A DNA stretch of 32,675 nt from Streptomyces gardneri (lineage in GTDB: Bacteria > Actinomycetota > Actinomycetes > Streptomycetales > Streptomycetaceae), in the NCBI RefSeq assembly GCF_006539185.1, contig NZ_BJMN01000072.1:1-32675 (forward strand), read 5' to 3'. Made by a program: the position numbers and the translations under genes. Numbering within the stretch: position 1 is the stretch's first letter; each line of letters starts with the position of its first letter. Shown piece after piece: positions 15,393-22,595 of the stretch. The notes under the pieces are model-generated. The model had not been told where the DNA came from, did no database searches, and saw only the letters and a list, made by a program, of their open reading frames with translations.

Positions 15393-15546
15393 CTTCGGCC
15401 GCCCCCCGTCGGTTACCGGCCGATCCGTATCTCTTTGTGAAAACACATATCCGCTGTGTGAAGGTCAGGCGTAAGCTCCGGCATATGCGGATTGCGGTTT
15501 CCCGGAGATCGTTGGAGACGGCCGGACCGGCGGAGGGAGAAGCCTG

Positions 15547-15726
15547 ATGAGCGACAGCGGCGCTGTTCTTGCCTGGCTCGTCATACGGCAGGACGACAAC
15601 GGCAACCGCTACCGCGTGGGGCGGTACGCGACCAAGGACGAGGCCCAGAAGATCGCGGACAGCCTCGACGACCGCGGTCACAAGCAGCTCTACTGGGTCG
15701 AGCGGATCGGCACCCCGGCGCTCTGA
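15547..15726 (+). CDS. Small SPOR-type protein (59 residues)
   Basis: A short protein whose sequence starts MSDSGAVLAWLVIRQDD and ends LYWVERIGTPAL. The pattern of a beta strand (WLVIRQ), NGNRYRVGRYATKDEAQKIA and a last strand (HKQLYWVERI) is that of a SPOR domain, which in other proteins binds denuded septal peptidoglycan. There is no signal peptide or membrane segment, so the domain would be cytoplasmic unless exported by another route. GGAGGGAGA (15533-15541) sits six bases before the ATG, an excellent ribosome-binding site. It stands between the permease and a Nudix gene, 40 bp before the latter. I recall nearly identical 59-60 residue proteins in Streptomyces. Function is unknown. Confidence 0.85.
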   Translation: MSDSGAVLAWLVIRQDDNGNRYRVGRYATKDEAQKIADSLDDRGHKQLYWVERIGTPAL

Positions 15727-15753
15727 GCCCGGCGGGTGCCGCCCGGCCCGGGC

Positions 15754-15759
15754 TACGCT
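15754..15759 (+). promoter_or_regulatory. Putative -10 element of a leaderless promoter for the Nudix gene
   Basis: TACGCT (TAnnnT) ends seven bases before the ATG, and no ribosome-binding site is present. The -35 region is GC-rich and unconvincing. Confidence 0.35.
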
Positions 15760-15766
15760 CGCGGCC

Positions 15767-16240
15767 ATGACGGAACGCACCACCGACCCCACCGCGCCCC
15801 GCGGGCACCACCGTGACACCGACCCCGGTGTCGTGGTCGTCGTCGCGGGGGCCGTGTACGACCAGGGGCGCCTGCTCGCCGCGCGCCGCAGCGCCCCCGC
15901 GGAGCTCGCCGGCCGCTGGGAACTCCCCGGCGGCAAGCTCGAACCGGGCGAGAGCCCCGAAGAGGCCCTGGTCAGGGAGCTCCGCGAGGAGCTCGGTGTC
16001 GAGACCGAACCGGGTGAGCGCATCCCCGGCGAGTGGCCGCTGAAGCCCGGATACGTCCTGCGGGTGTGGACCGCCCGCCTGCTCTCCGGTGTGCCCCGCC
16101 CGCTGGAGGACCACGACGAACTGCGCTGGCTCGCCCGGCACGAGCTGGACTCGGTCGACTGGCTCGACCAGGACCGCCCGGCCGTCGCCGAGGCCGCGCT
16201 ACGGCTCCCGGCGGCTCCCGTCGACGGAGCGCGCGACTGA
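15767..16240 (+). CDS. Nudix hydrolase, MutT-like
   Basis: A 157-residue cytoplasmic pyrophosphohydrolase. The Nudix signature is complete at about residues 56-78 (GKLEPGE, then REL-x-EE-x-GV), with the catalytic Glu pair at 74-75. The leading VVVVVAGAVYDQGRLLAARR and the PGGKLEPGE pattern resemble MutT/8-oxo-dGTP diphosphatases. The closing segment DHDELRWLARHELDSVDWLDQDRPAVAEA is also typical of that group. The substrate is therefore probably an oxidised nucleotide, but ADP-ribose or other nucleotide sugars cannot be excluded. The ATG at 15767 has no Shine-Dalgarno sequence. TACGCT at 15754-15759 ends seven bases upstream, so translation may be leaderless. Confidence 0.9.
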   Translation: MTERTTDPTAPRGHHRDTDPGVVVVVAGAVYDQGRLLAARRSAPAELAGRWELPGGKLEPGESPEEALVRELREELGVETEPGERIPGEWPLKPGYVLRVWTARLLSGVPRPLEDHDELRWLARHELDSVDWLDQDRPAVAEAALRLPAAPVDGARD

Positions 16241-16306
16241 GTCTCTACGCCGTTCGTGCCACCATGCGCCCATGGCTGCGCCTGACACGATATCCCGCAC
16301 CAAATA

Positions 16307-16312
16307 GCGGGT
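16307..16312 (+). promoter_or_regulatory. Possible SigB-type -10 box before the RsbW-like gene
   Basis: GGGTAT matches the -10 of SigB/SigF-family promoters (GGGTAC/T). The upstream GATAT, 15 bases away, only loosely fits the GNNT -35. It lies in an AT-richer patch about 72 bp before the GTG of a partner-switching ATPase, which makes autoregulation attractive but unproven. Confidence 0.3.
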
Positions 16313-16383
16313 ATGTCCTGATTGATCCCCTGGAAGGGGACGTGGGCCTTCCTGCTGACACACGGCTGGGGAAGTGATCGGGT

Positions 16384-16806
16384 GTGATCGACACCGACGG
16401 CGACTGTGCCGAGTGGACCTTCCCGGCAGAGGCCAATGCCGTGCGCACCGCCCGCCACGCGGTGCGCGAGACCCTGCGGGCCTGGGAGCTCGACGCGGCC
16501 CTCGGCGATGTGACCGTCCTGCTGGTCAGCGAGCTGGTGACCAACTCCCTGCGGTACGCCTCCGGGCCGATCGGCGTCCGTCTGGTGCGCCCTCGTCTGG
16601 ACGGCGCCGAACCCGCACCGCACCCCGCGCTGCTCGTGGAGGTCTCGGATCCACTTCCGGATCCTCCGACGGAGAAGCCGGCCGGACCGGAGGACGAGGG
16701 GGGCCGCGGGCTCGGTCTGGTGGCCTGTTCCGCACGGCGCTGGGGGACCCGTAAAGGAAGGACGGGCAAAACCGTATGGTTCGAGCTGGCTCTGCCTGGT
16801 GAGTAA
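16384..16806 (+). CDS. Stand-alone RsbW/SpoIIAB-like ATP-binding protein (HATPase_c)
   Basis: A 140-residue cytoplasmic GHKL-fold protein of the serine-kinase/anti-sigma type. The N-box is LLVSELVTNSLRYA with Glu50 and Asn54. The ATP-lid region has DEGGRGLGLV, and the C-terminus reads GKTVWFELALP. Streptomyces encode dozens of such proteins; some bind and phosphorylate anti-sigma antagonists (STAS proteins), others have no known partner. No STAS or sigma-factor gene lies nearby, so the cognate partner is unknown. The GTG at 16384 has GGGGAAG at about 16370-16376. Its core motifs are almost identical to the C-terminal domain of the phosphatase that starts 145 bp downstream, which suggests shared ancestry or shared partners. 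Confidence 0.9.
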   Translation: MIDTDGDCAEWTFPAEANAVRTARHAVRETLRAWELDAALGDVTVLLVSELVTNSLRYASGPIGVRLVRPRLDGAEPAPHPALLVEVSDPLPDPPTEKPAGPEDEGGRGLGLVACSARRWGTRKGRTGKTVWFELALPGE

Positions 16807-16868
16807 ACAGGGTGGGACAACGATCACCGGGACTCGGCCCGAAGCGAACGAGACCACCCTGTGATCGT
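16807..16868. terminator. Overlapping inverted repeats between the ATPase and phosphatase genes
   Basis: ACAGGGTGG (16807-16815) is complementary to CCACCCTGT (16854-16862). ACGATCAC (16820-16827) is complementary to GTGATCGT (16861-16868). The two pairings share bases at 16861-16862, so they compete. This could be a weak terminator or attenuator-like structure. Confidence 0.45.
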
Positions 16869-16950
16869 GAACGTCGTGCCGTCGGGGCCTGCCGTATTGA
16901 ATACTGCGGGCATGGCCGGTCCGGTGCGGTGAGCTGGAGGGGACGGTCGC

Positions 16951-19518
16951 GTGAGCGAGATATCCGAGACGGCGAGCGGCTTCGTGTGGCAGAGCAGCCC
17001 GCCCGGCTCCATCTATGACTACATCCGGGTCGCGTCCTTCTCGATCGGGCCCGACGGCCTCGTCGAGCAGTGGAGCAGGCGAGCCGTGGACCTCTTCGGC
17101 GTCACCGCCGAGGAAGCCAGGGGCAAGGACCCGGTCGAGGCCTTCATGCCCGCCGACCTGCGCGAGCGCGGGCACCGGCGGGTCAAGGAGATCCTCGACG
17201 GCAAGGAATGGACGGGCCTCGTCCCCTTCCGGATGCCCGGCGAGGAACAGCCCCACGGCATCGCCGAGATGTACGTCATGCCGAGCGAGACCGAGTCCGG
17301 TGAGCGGGCCGCGCTGTGCATCGTCGTCGACGTACGCGCCCTCCGCCGCATCGAGACCGACCTCGCCGCCTCCCAGGCGATTTTCGGCCAATCCCCCTTC
17401 GGCTTTCTCCTCTTCGGCACCGACCTCACCGTGAAGCGGGCCAACCAGCGCTTCGCCACCGTCTTCGGCGGCTCGGCCGACGACCACCGCGGCCGGACCG
17501 TCCACGACTACCTCGCCCGCGCCGAGGCCGACCGGATGACCAGCGCCCTCCGCCGGGTCCTGGAGACCGGGGAGTCCGTCACCGACCTCCAGATCGTCGG
17601 CGCCGCCCCCGGCGCCCGGGACCGCCGGCACTGGTCCATCAACCTCTACCGCGTGCACAGCGGTTCCGGCCGGCCGATCGGCGTCGCCGGCCTCGGCATC
17701 GACGTCACCCGCCGCCACAACGCCGCCCGCGAGGCCGCCAGCGCCCGCCGCAACCTCGCCCTCCTCAACGAGGCCGGTGCCCGCATAGGCAACTCCCTCG
17801 ACCTGGAGGCCACCGCCCGCGAACTCCTCGACGTCGCCGTCCCCGGCTTCTGCGACCTCGCCTCCGTCGACCTGTACCAGGGCCTGCTGACCGGTGACGA
17901 GGCCCCACCGGGCCGGTGGGGCAGCTCCCACGACGTCGGCTACGGGGCGGGCAGCGCCGAACTGCGCAGGGTCGCCTTCGCCAGTGCCGTCGCCGACACC
18001 CCCCTCAGAACCGACGAGGGACACGGGGCGGGCAGCGGCTGTTGCGGACCCGTACCCATCGAGGTCGGGGCCGTCCACCGCTACCCCTTCAACTCGCCGT
18101 GCGCCGGGGCACTGCGGACCGGACGGATCCGGACGGTGCCGGGCGCCGAAGGCGAACTCGCCCAGTCCACCCTGGTGGTCCCGATGGTCGCCCACGACAC
18201 CGTCGTCGGCCTCGTCCAGTTCTCCCGGGCGAAGGGCAGCGAGCCCTTCGGGGAGCGCGACCGGGCCCTCGCCGTCGAACTCGCGGCCCGCGCCGCCGTC
18301 TGCATCGACAACGCCCGCCTCTACCGCCGCGAACACGAGCGGGCCCTCATCCTCCAGCGCAGCCTGCTCCCGCCCGGCGACCCCGAGGCCGCGGGACTCG
18401 ACATCGCCTGCCGCTACCTCCCCGGCACCACCGCCACCGAAGTCGGCGGCGACTGGTTCGACGTCATCGAACTGCCCGGCCACCGCACCGCCCTCGTCAT
18501 CGGGGACGTCATGGGCCGCGGCCTGCGCGCCGCCGTCGCCATGGGCGAACTCCGCACCGCCGTCCGCACCCTTGCGCAGCTCGACCTGGAGCCCGCCGAG
18601 GTCCTCTCCCACCTCGACGAGATCGCCCGCGGCCTCGGTGCCCCCATCGGCACCCAGCAGTCCCGCACGCAAAAGTCCCGAGGCCCCGAACTCTCCGAGG
18701 TCTACCTCGCCACCTGCGTCTACGCGGTGTACGACCCGGTCACCCGACGCTGCACGTTCGCCAATGCGGGCCACCTCCCGCCCGTGCTCGTCGAACCCGG
18801 CGAGGAGGCCTTCCTGCTCGACGTACCCCCCGGGATGCCGCTCGGCGTCGGCGGTGAGCCCTTCGAGGAGGTCGAGGTCGAACTGCCCGAGGGCGCCCTC
18901 CTCGCCCTCTACACCGACGGGCTCGTCGAGTCCCGCGACCATCCCCTGGACGAGGGGCTCAGCGCCTTCCGACGCGCCCTCACCGACCCGGCCCGCCCGC
19001 TCGAGGACGTCTGCGACCGGGTCCTGACCAGCCTCGACACCGGGCACGGCGAGGACGACATCGCCCTCCTCATGGCCAGGATCCAGGGCCTGCCCAGCGA
19101 GGCCGTCGGCGACTGGTCGCTGCCCAGGGAACCCCGCTCGGTCGGCCGGGCCCGCGAACTGGCCCGCACCCAGCTGAAGGCCTGGGACCTCGAACCGCTC
19201 GTCGACACCGTCGAACTCCTCGTCAGCGAACTCGTCACCAACGCGCTCCGCTACGGCGAGGGAGAGATCCGGCTGCGCCTGCTGCGCGACCGCACCCTCG
19301 TCTGCGAGGTCTGGGACGCGGGCCTGGTCCAGCCCAGGCGCCGACGGGCCAGGGACACCGACGAGGGCGGCCGCGGCCTCCAGCTCGTCGGGCTGCTCAG
19401 CTCCTCCTGGGGATCCCGCCGTACCCCGCGCGGGAAGACCGTCTGGTTCGAACTGGCCCTGCCCGACGGCGACGGAGCGGCGGAACCCACGGTGGAACAG
19501 CTCCTCAGCATGTTCTGA
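16951..19518 (+). CDS. PAS-PAS-GAF-SpoIIE phosphatase with C-terminal HATPase domain
   Basis: An 855-residue soluble signalling protein. A PAS domain (about 22-130) and a second PAS domain (about 138-255) precede a GAF domain (about 270-455). The PP2C-type SpoIIE phosphatase follows (about 465-710), with metal ligands Asp501 (GGDWFD), Asp519 (IGDVMGRG), Asp656 (LYTDG) and Asp702/703 (GEDD). The RsbW-like ATPase is last (about 725-838; N-box Glu760 and Asn764, DEGGRG at 804-809, GKTVWFELALP). The phosphatase should dephosphorylate an anti-sigma antagonist while the ATPase could phosphorylate one, so both arms of a switch lie in one chain. The GAF region contains a Cys-Cys pair (364-365) and a further Cys384. 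The GTG at 16951 has GGAGGGG upstream. Input signals are unknown. Confidence 0.94.
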   Translation: MSEISETASGFVWQSSPPGSIYDYIRVASFSIGPDGLVEQWSRRAVDLFGVTAEEARGKDPVEAFMPADLRERGHRRVKEILDGKEWTGLVPFRMPGEEQPHGIAEMYVMPSETESGERAALCIVVDVRALRRIETDLAASQAIFGQSPFGFLLFGTDLTVKRANQRFATVFGGSADDHRGRTVHDYLARAEADRMTSALRRVLETGESVTDLQIVGAAPGARDRRHWSINLYRVHSGSGRPIGVAGLGIDVTRRHNAAREAASARRNLALLNEAGARIGNSLDLEATARELLDVAVPGFCDLASVDLYQGLLTGDEAPPGRWGSSHDVGYGAGSAELRRVAFASAVADTPLRTDEGHGAGSGCCGPVPIEVGAVHRYPFNSPCAGALRTGRIRTVPGAEGELAQSTLVVPMVAHDTVVGLVQFSRAKGSEPFGERDRALAVELAARAAVCIDNARLYRREHERALILQRSLLPPGDPEAAGLDIACRYLPGTTATEVGGDWFDVIELPGHRTALVIGDVMGRGLRAAVAMGELRTAVRTLAQLDLEPAEVLSHLDEIARGLGAPIGTQQSRTQKSRGPELSEVYLATCVYAVYDPVTRRCTFANAGHLPPVLVEPGEEAFLLDVPPGMPLGVGGEPFEEVEVELPEGALLALYTDGLVESRDHPLDEGLSAFRRALTDPARPLEDVCDRVLTSLDTGHGEDDIALLMARIQGLPSEAVGDWSLPREPRSVGRARELARTQLKAWDLEPLVDTVELLVSELVTNALRYGEGEIRLRLLRDRTLVCEVWDAGLVQPRRRRARDTDEGGRGLQLVGLLSSSWGSRRTPRGKTVWFELALPDGDGAAEPTVEQLLSMF

Positions 19519-19541
19519 GCAGCGCGCCAGGAGACGCCCGA

Positions 19542-20249
19542 TCAGGTCTTGAGCGCGGCCAGCCGGGCCTCGATCTCCGCGGTGTCGCCGAGCGCGTCCA
19601 ACTGCTCGAACTGGGCGTCCAGCGAGGAGGCGGCGAGCTCCTGCTTGCCCATCGCCTTCGCCTCCTCCCGGCGCACCTTGTCCTCGAAGCGGCTCAGCTC
19701 GCTGGTCGGGTCGAGGACGTCGATGCTCTTCACCGCGTCCATCATGCGGTTCTGCGCCTGCGCGGACTTGTCCCGCGCGACCAGCTCGTCGCGCTTCGCC
19801 CGGAGCTCGCCCAGCTTCGCCTTCATCTGGTCGAGGCCCGCCCTGAGCTTGTCCACCACCTCGGTCTGCGCGGCGATCGTCGGCTCCGCGGTCCGCGCCT
19901 CCTTCTCCGACTGGAGCTGCCGGCCGAGCGCCACCTTCGCCAGATTGTCGAACCGGTCCGCCTCCGCGGCCTGTCCGCCGGCCCGCAGCTCGTCCGCCTT
20001 GCGGCTGGCGGCCAGCGCCTTGCCGCCCCACTCCTTCGCCGCCTCCACGTCCTCCTGGTGGTCCTGCTCCATCAGACGGAGGTTGCCGATCGTCGCGGCC
20101 ACCGCCTCCTCGGCCTCCGAGATGTTGCTCGAATAGTCGCGGATCAGCTGGTCCAGCATTTTCTGCGGATCCTCCGCCTGGTCCAGCAGCGCGTTGATGT
20201 TGGCCTTCGCCAACTGGGTGACCCGGCCGAGAATCGTCTGCTTGCTCAT
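19542..20249 (-). CDS. pspA: PspA/IM30-family membrane-stress protein
   Basis: A 235-residue peripheral membrane protein, the usual family length. It is helical and coiled-coil throughout. It begins MSKQTILGRVTQLAKANINALLDQAEDP, with the amphipathic first helix and LDQ signature of PspA/Vipp1, and ends in a short helical ALKT tail. In actinobacteria it stabilises the membrane under stress and assembles ESCRT-III-like rods. The ATG at 20247-20249 has AGGAGA upstream. It lies downstream of the TPM-domain gene in the same direction, with a 74-bp spacer containing a tandem 12-mer repeat. Only 23 bp separate its stop from the convergent phosphatase stop, and no terminator was seen there. Confidence 0.95.
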   Translation of the reverse strand: MSKQTILGRVTQLAKANINALLDQAEDPQKMLDQLIRDYSSNISEAEEAVAATIGNLRLMEQDHQEDVEAAKEWGGKALAASRKADELRAGGQAAEADRFDNLAKVALGRQLQSEKEARTAEPTIAAQTEVVDKLRAGLDQMKAKLGELRAKRDELVARDKSAQAQNRMMDAVKSIDVLDPTSELSRFEDKVRREEAKAMGKQELAASSLDAQFEQLDALGDTAEIEARLAALKT

Positions 20250-20262
20250 GGCTCTTCTCCTT

Positions 20263-20297
20263 GAGAGGGACAGCGAGAGGGACAGCGGGAGGGACAG
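20263..20297 (-). repeat. Three 12-bp repeats in the TPM-pspA spacer
   Basis: GAGAGGGACAGC occurs twice without error (20263-20274 and 20275-20286), followed by GGGAGGGACAG (20287-20297). The array directly precedes the pspA ribosome-binding site as read on the minus strand. Confidence 0.85.
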
Positions 20298-20323
20298 AAA
20301 ACGGGACGCGGAACGCGCGGTCC

Positions 20324-22441
20324 TCAGAACCGGCCCCCGCCGCCCAGCCGGCCGCGCGTGCCGCTGCCGCCGAAGCTGCCGGGCCCGCCGCCGAAGCCTC
20401 CGCCCCCGAAACCCCCGCCACCCCCACCGGAACCTCCACCGAACCCCCCATGTCCGCCTCCCCTTCCCCCGCCGAACAGTCCGCCGAGGATGATGCCGCC
20501 GAGCACGGCCCCGCCGAGCCCGCCGCCACCACTTCCTCCCACCCCTGTTACACCGCCCAGGCCGTTCGGGTTCCCATACGTCCGGACGTCCTGCTCGGCG
20601 AGGTCCTGCGCACGCCGGGCCAGCGCGTCCGCCTGCTGGGCCTCCGCGAGGGCGGCCTGCGGATCCTCTGCGCCGGCGAGGACACGCGCCTTCTCCCAGC
20701 GGCGCTGGGCCTCGGCCAGGCGCGTACGGGCCTCGGAGCCCACGGCGCCCCGATGAGTCGTGATGTAGTCCGCCGCCGCTCCGATCGCCGAGCGGGCCGT
20801 CAGCATCGCCTGATCGAGGAGCGCGCGGGCGCGCCGCGTGCCCGACTCGCGCTCCCGTGCGCCCTCCAAGGACTCGTCGAGCGCCGCGTCGGCCTCCTCG
20901 ACCCGGCGCAGCGCGTCGATCGGGTCGTACCGCCCGGCCTCCACCCCGCGCCGGACCTCGGCGACCACCGACTCGGCCCGGGCGATCCGACCCTGGAGGT
21001 CGGCGGTGGAGACCCCCTCGGCGGTGCCCTTCAACAGGCCGCGGGCGTCCGCGAGATCCGCGTCCGTCTCGGACAGCGCGCCCGGCAGCTTGCCCACCGC
21101 CTCGGCCAGCTCCTGCGCCCGCCGGTCCACGGCCTCGACGAGCCGGGCGGCCTGGTCCACCGCGCCCTCGGCCGCCCGGATGTGCACCGCGGCCCCGCCG
21201 TTGTCCCCGGCGTCGATCTGCTGGCGCGCCTGGTTGATGTGGGTCGTCGCGAACACGAGCCGGTCCTTCGCCTGTTCGATGTCGCCCGCCACCGGCGCCG
21301 CCGCCGAGTCCGCGTACCGCTCGCGCATCGCCGTCAGCGCCGCCTCGGCCAGGCCCATGCGCCCGGTCCGCTCCCGGAAGGCGGCCTCGACCGTGTCCAG
21401 CGCCTCGGGAGCCGTCCGCTCCAGGGCCCGGAGACGGTCGAAGGCCTCGCTCTCGGCGTCGAGCCGGGCGTCCGCCTCGCCGCAGCGCCGGAGGATCTCG
21501 TCGAGCATGCTCCGGCGGGTCTGCTCGTCCTCGGGAAAGGAGTCGTCGAGCTTCTGCCGCAGCCGGAACGAAGCCGTCAGCTGCTCCTTGGCGAAGGCGA
21601 CCGCCTCGGTGAAGGGCCGTACCGCCTCCTCGCCGAACTGGGCGGTCGCGAAGCCGAGCTCCTCCTGGCTGGTGCGGACCGCGTCGTCGGTGGCGACCAG
21701 CGTCAGCCGCGCCTGCCCGTCGAGCTCCTCCAGGGACGGCGGCGGGGGCTCCTTCGGCCGCCCCCAGCCCTGGCCGCCCTGCGGGGTCGTCCGGGTCTCG
21801 GCCCGCTTGCGCCTCTTGGTGTACGCGTAGGCCGCCACGGCCCCCGCGCCGCCGACCAGCACCACCGGCAGGACCAGGTCGCTCGCGGAGGTGCCGTCGT
21901 CGGCCGGGGCGCCGGGGTCCGCGGGTCCGGGGGTGATGTCCGGAGCGGGGACGGGTCGGCCGGCGAGGACGGCGTCGTAGCCGTCGGCCGCGCCGATGGC
22001 CGCGCCCGCCCAGTCGTTCTGCCGCAGGGCCGGTTCGATCGCGGTCCTGGCCACGTCGTCCAGCTGCTCCTGGGTGAAGCGTGATGCCGGGTCGGCGGAG
22101 TAGCCGTACTGCCGGTCGTGGGTGGCGACGGCGAGCAGCAGGTCCTCGACGCCGAGCCCGTTGCGTTCCGCGGTGGCGTCGGCCCAGCTCTGCGCCGAGC
22201 TCCCGGAGAAGTCCCGTACGTACACGACGAAGAGCTGCACGCGCCGGTCGTCGTAGAGGCGGTCGAGGGCCTGGACCACGGAGGCGCGGCGGTCGCCGAG
22301 GGCCCCCACACGGTCGGTGATCTGACCCTCGCGGGACAGGACGACGGGGTCGTCGGCGTGGGCACCGTGAACGGCGGGCACGATGAGCCACCACGCCGCC
22401 ACCAGTACCGCGAGAAGGGTTCGGGTGGCTATTCGCGTCAC
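20324..22441 (-). CDS. TPM-domain membrane protein with long coiled coil and Gly-rich tail
   Basis: A protein of 705 residues from the GTG at 22441. A signal peptide (about 1-28, hydrophobic AVLVAAWWLIVPAV) precedes an extracytoplasmic TPM_phosphatase domain (about 30-150: VGALGDRRASVVQALDRLYDD, FVVYVRDFSG, the LAVATHDRQYGY segment). One transmembrane helix near 170-192 (LPVVLVGGAGAVAAYAY, then KRRKR) is followed by a long cytoplasmic coiled coil (about 215-610) and a Gly-rich tail of about 70 residues ending GGGGRF. TPM proteins are linked to membrane and photosystem repair, and pairing with pspA is common in actinobacteria, which suggests a shared membrane-stress role. An ATG at 22492 is in frame, but neither start has a Shine-Dalgarno sequence. 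TAGCCT seven bases before the GTG favours that start, leaderless. Confidence 0.88.
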   Translation of the reverse strand: MTRIATRTLLAVLVAAWWLIVPAVHGAHADDPVVLSREGQITDRVGALGDRRASVVQALDRLYDDRRVQLFVVYVRDFSGSSAQSWADATAERNGLGVEDLLLAVATHDRQYGYSADPASRFTQEQLDDVARTAIEPALRQNDWAGAAIGAADGYDAVLAGRPVPAPDITPGPADPGAPADDGTSASDLVLPVVLVGGAGAVAAYAYTKRRKRAETRTTPQGGQGWGRPKEPPPPSLEELDGQARLTLVATDDAVRTSQEELGFATAQFGEEAVRPFTEAVAFAKEQLTASFRLRQKLDDSFPEDEQTRRSMLDEILRRCGEADARLDAESEAFDRLRALERTAPEALDTVEAAFRERTGRMGLAEAALTAMRERYADSAAAPVAGDIEQAKDRLVFATTHINQARQQIDAGDNGGAAVHIRAAEGAVDQAARLVEAVDRRAQELAEAVGKLPGALSETDADLADARGLLKGTAEGVSTADLQGRIARAESVVAEVRRGVEAGRYDPIDALRRVEEADAALDESLEGARERESGTRRARALLDQAMLTARSAIGAAADYITTHRGAVGSEARTRLAEAQRRWEKARVLAGAEDPQAALAEAQQADALARRAQDLAEQDVRTYGNPNGLGGVTGVGGSGGGGLGGAVLGGIILGGLFGGGRGGGHGGFGGGSGGGGGGFGGGGFGGGPGSFGGSGTRGRLGGGGRF

Positions 22442-22448
22442 AAAAGGG

Positions 22449-22454
22449 AGGCTA
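22449..22454 (-). promoter_or_regulatory. Putative -10 element before the TPM gene
   Basis: On the minus strand TAGCCT (TAnnnT) ends exactly seven bases before the GTG at 22441. The spacing is the same as for TACGTT before the DUF6542 gene and TACGCT before the Nudix gene. No ribosome-binding site is present. The -35 is not convincing. Confidence 0.35.
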
Positions 22455-22595
22455 TGTCCGGGTGTGCGGCTCCGCGACCGGACCGGTGCCATCCGTATTC
22501 GGAAACCGTTCGAAGCCGTCCGGCGTCACTGTCTGTGGCCGCCTCTACGGTGGCGACAGCGGCATCAGTGACATGACGGCTCTTGGGGGGCTCGT

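Noticed and set aside
15049..20532. Open frame of about 1,800 codons on the minus strand
   Set aside because: It lies antisense to the phosphatase, ATPase, Nudix and permease genes. Its sequence is Gly/Ala/Arg-rich without any domain, as expected from the third-position GC bias of the real genes.
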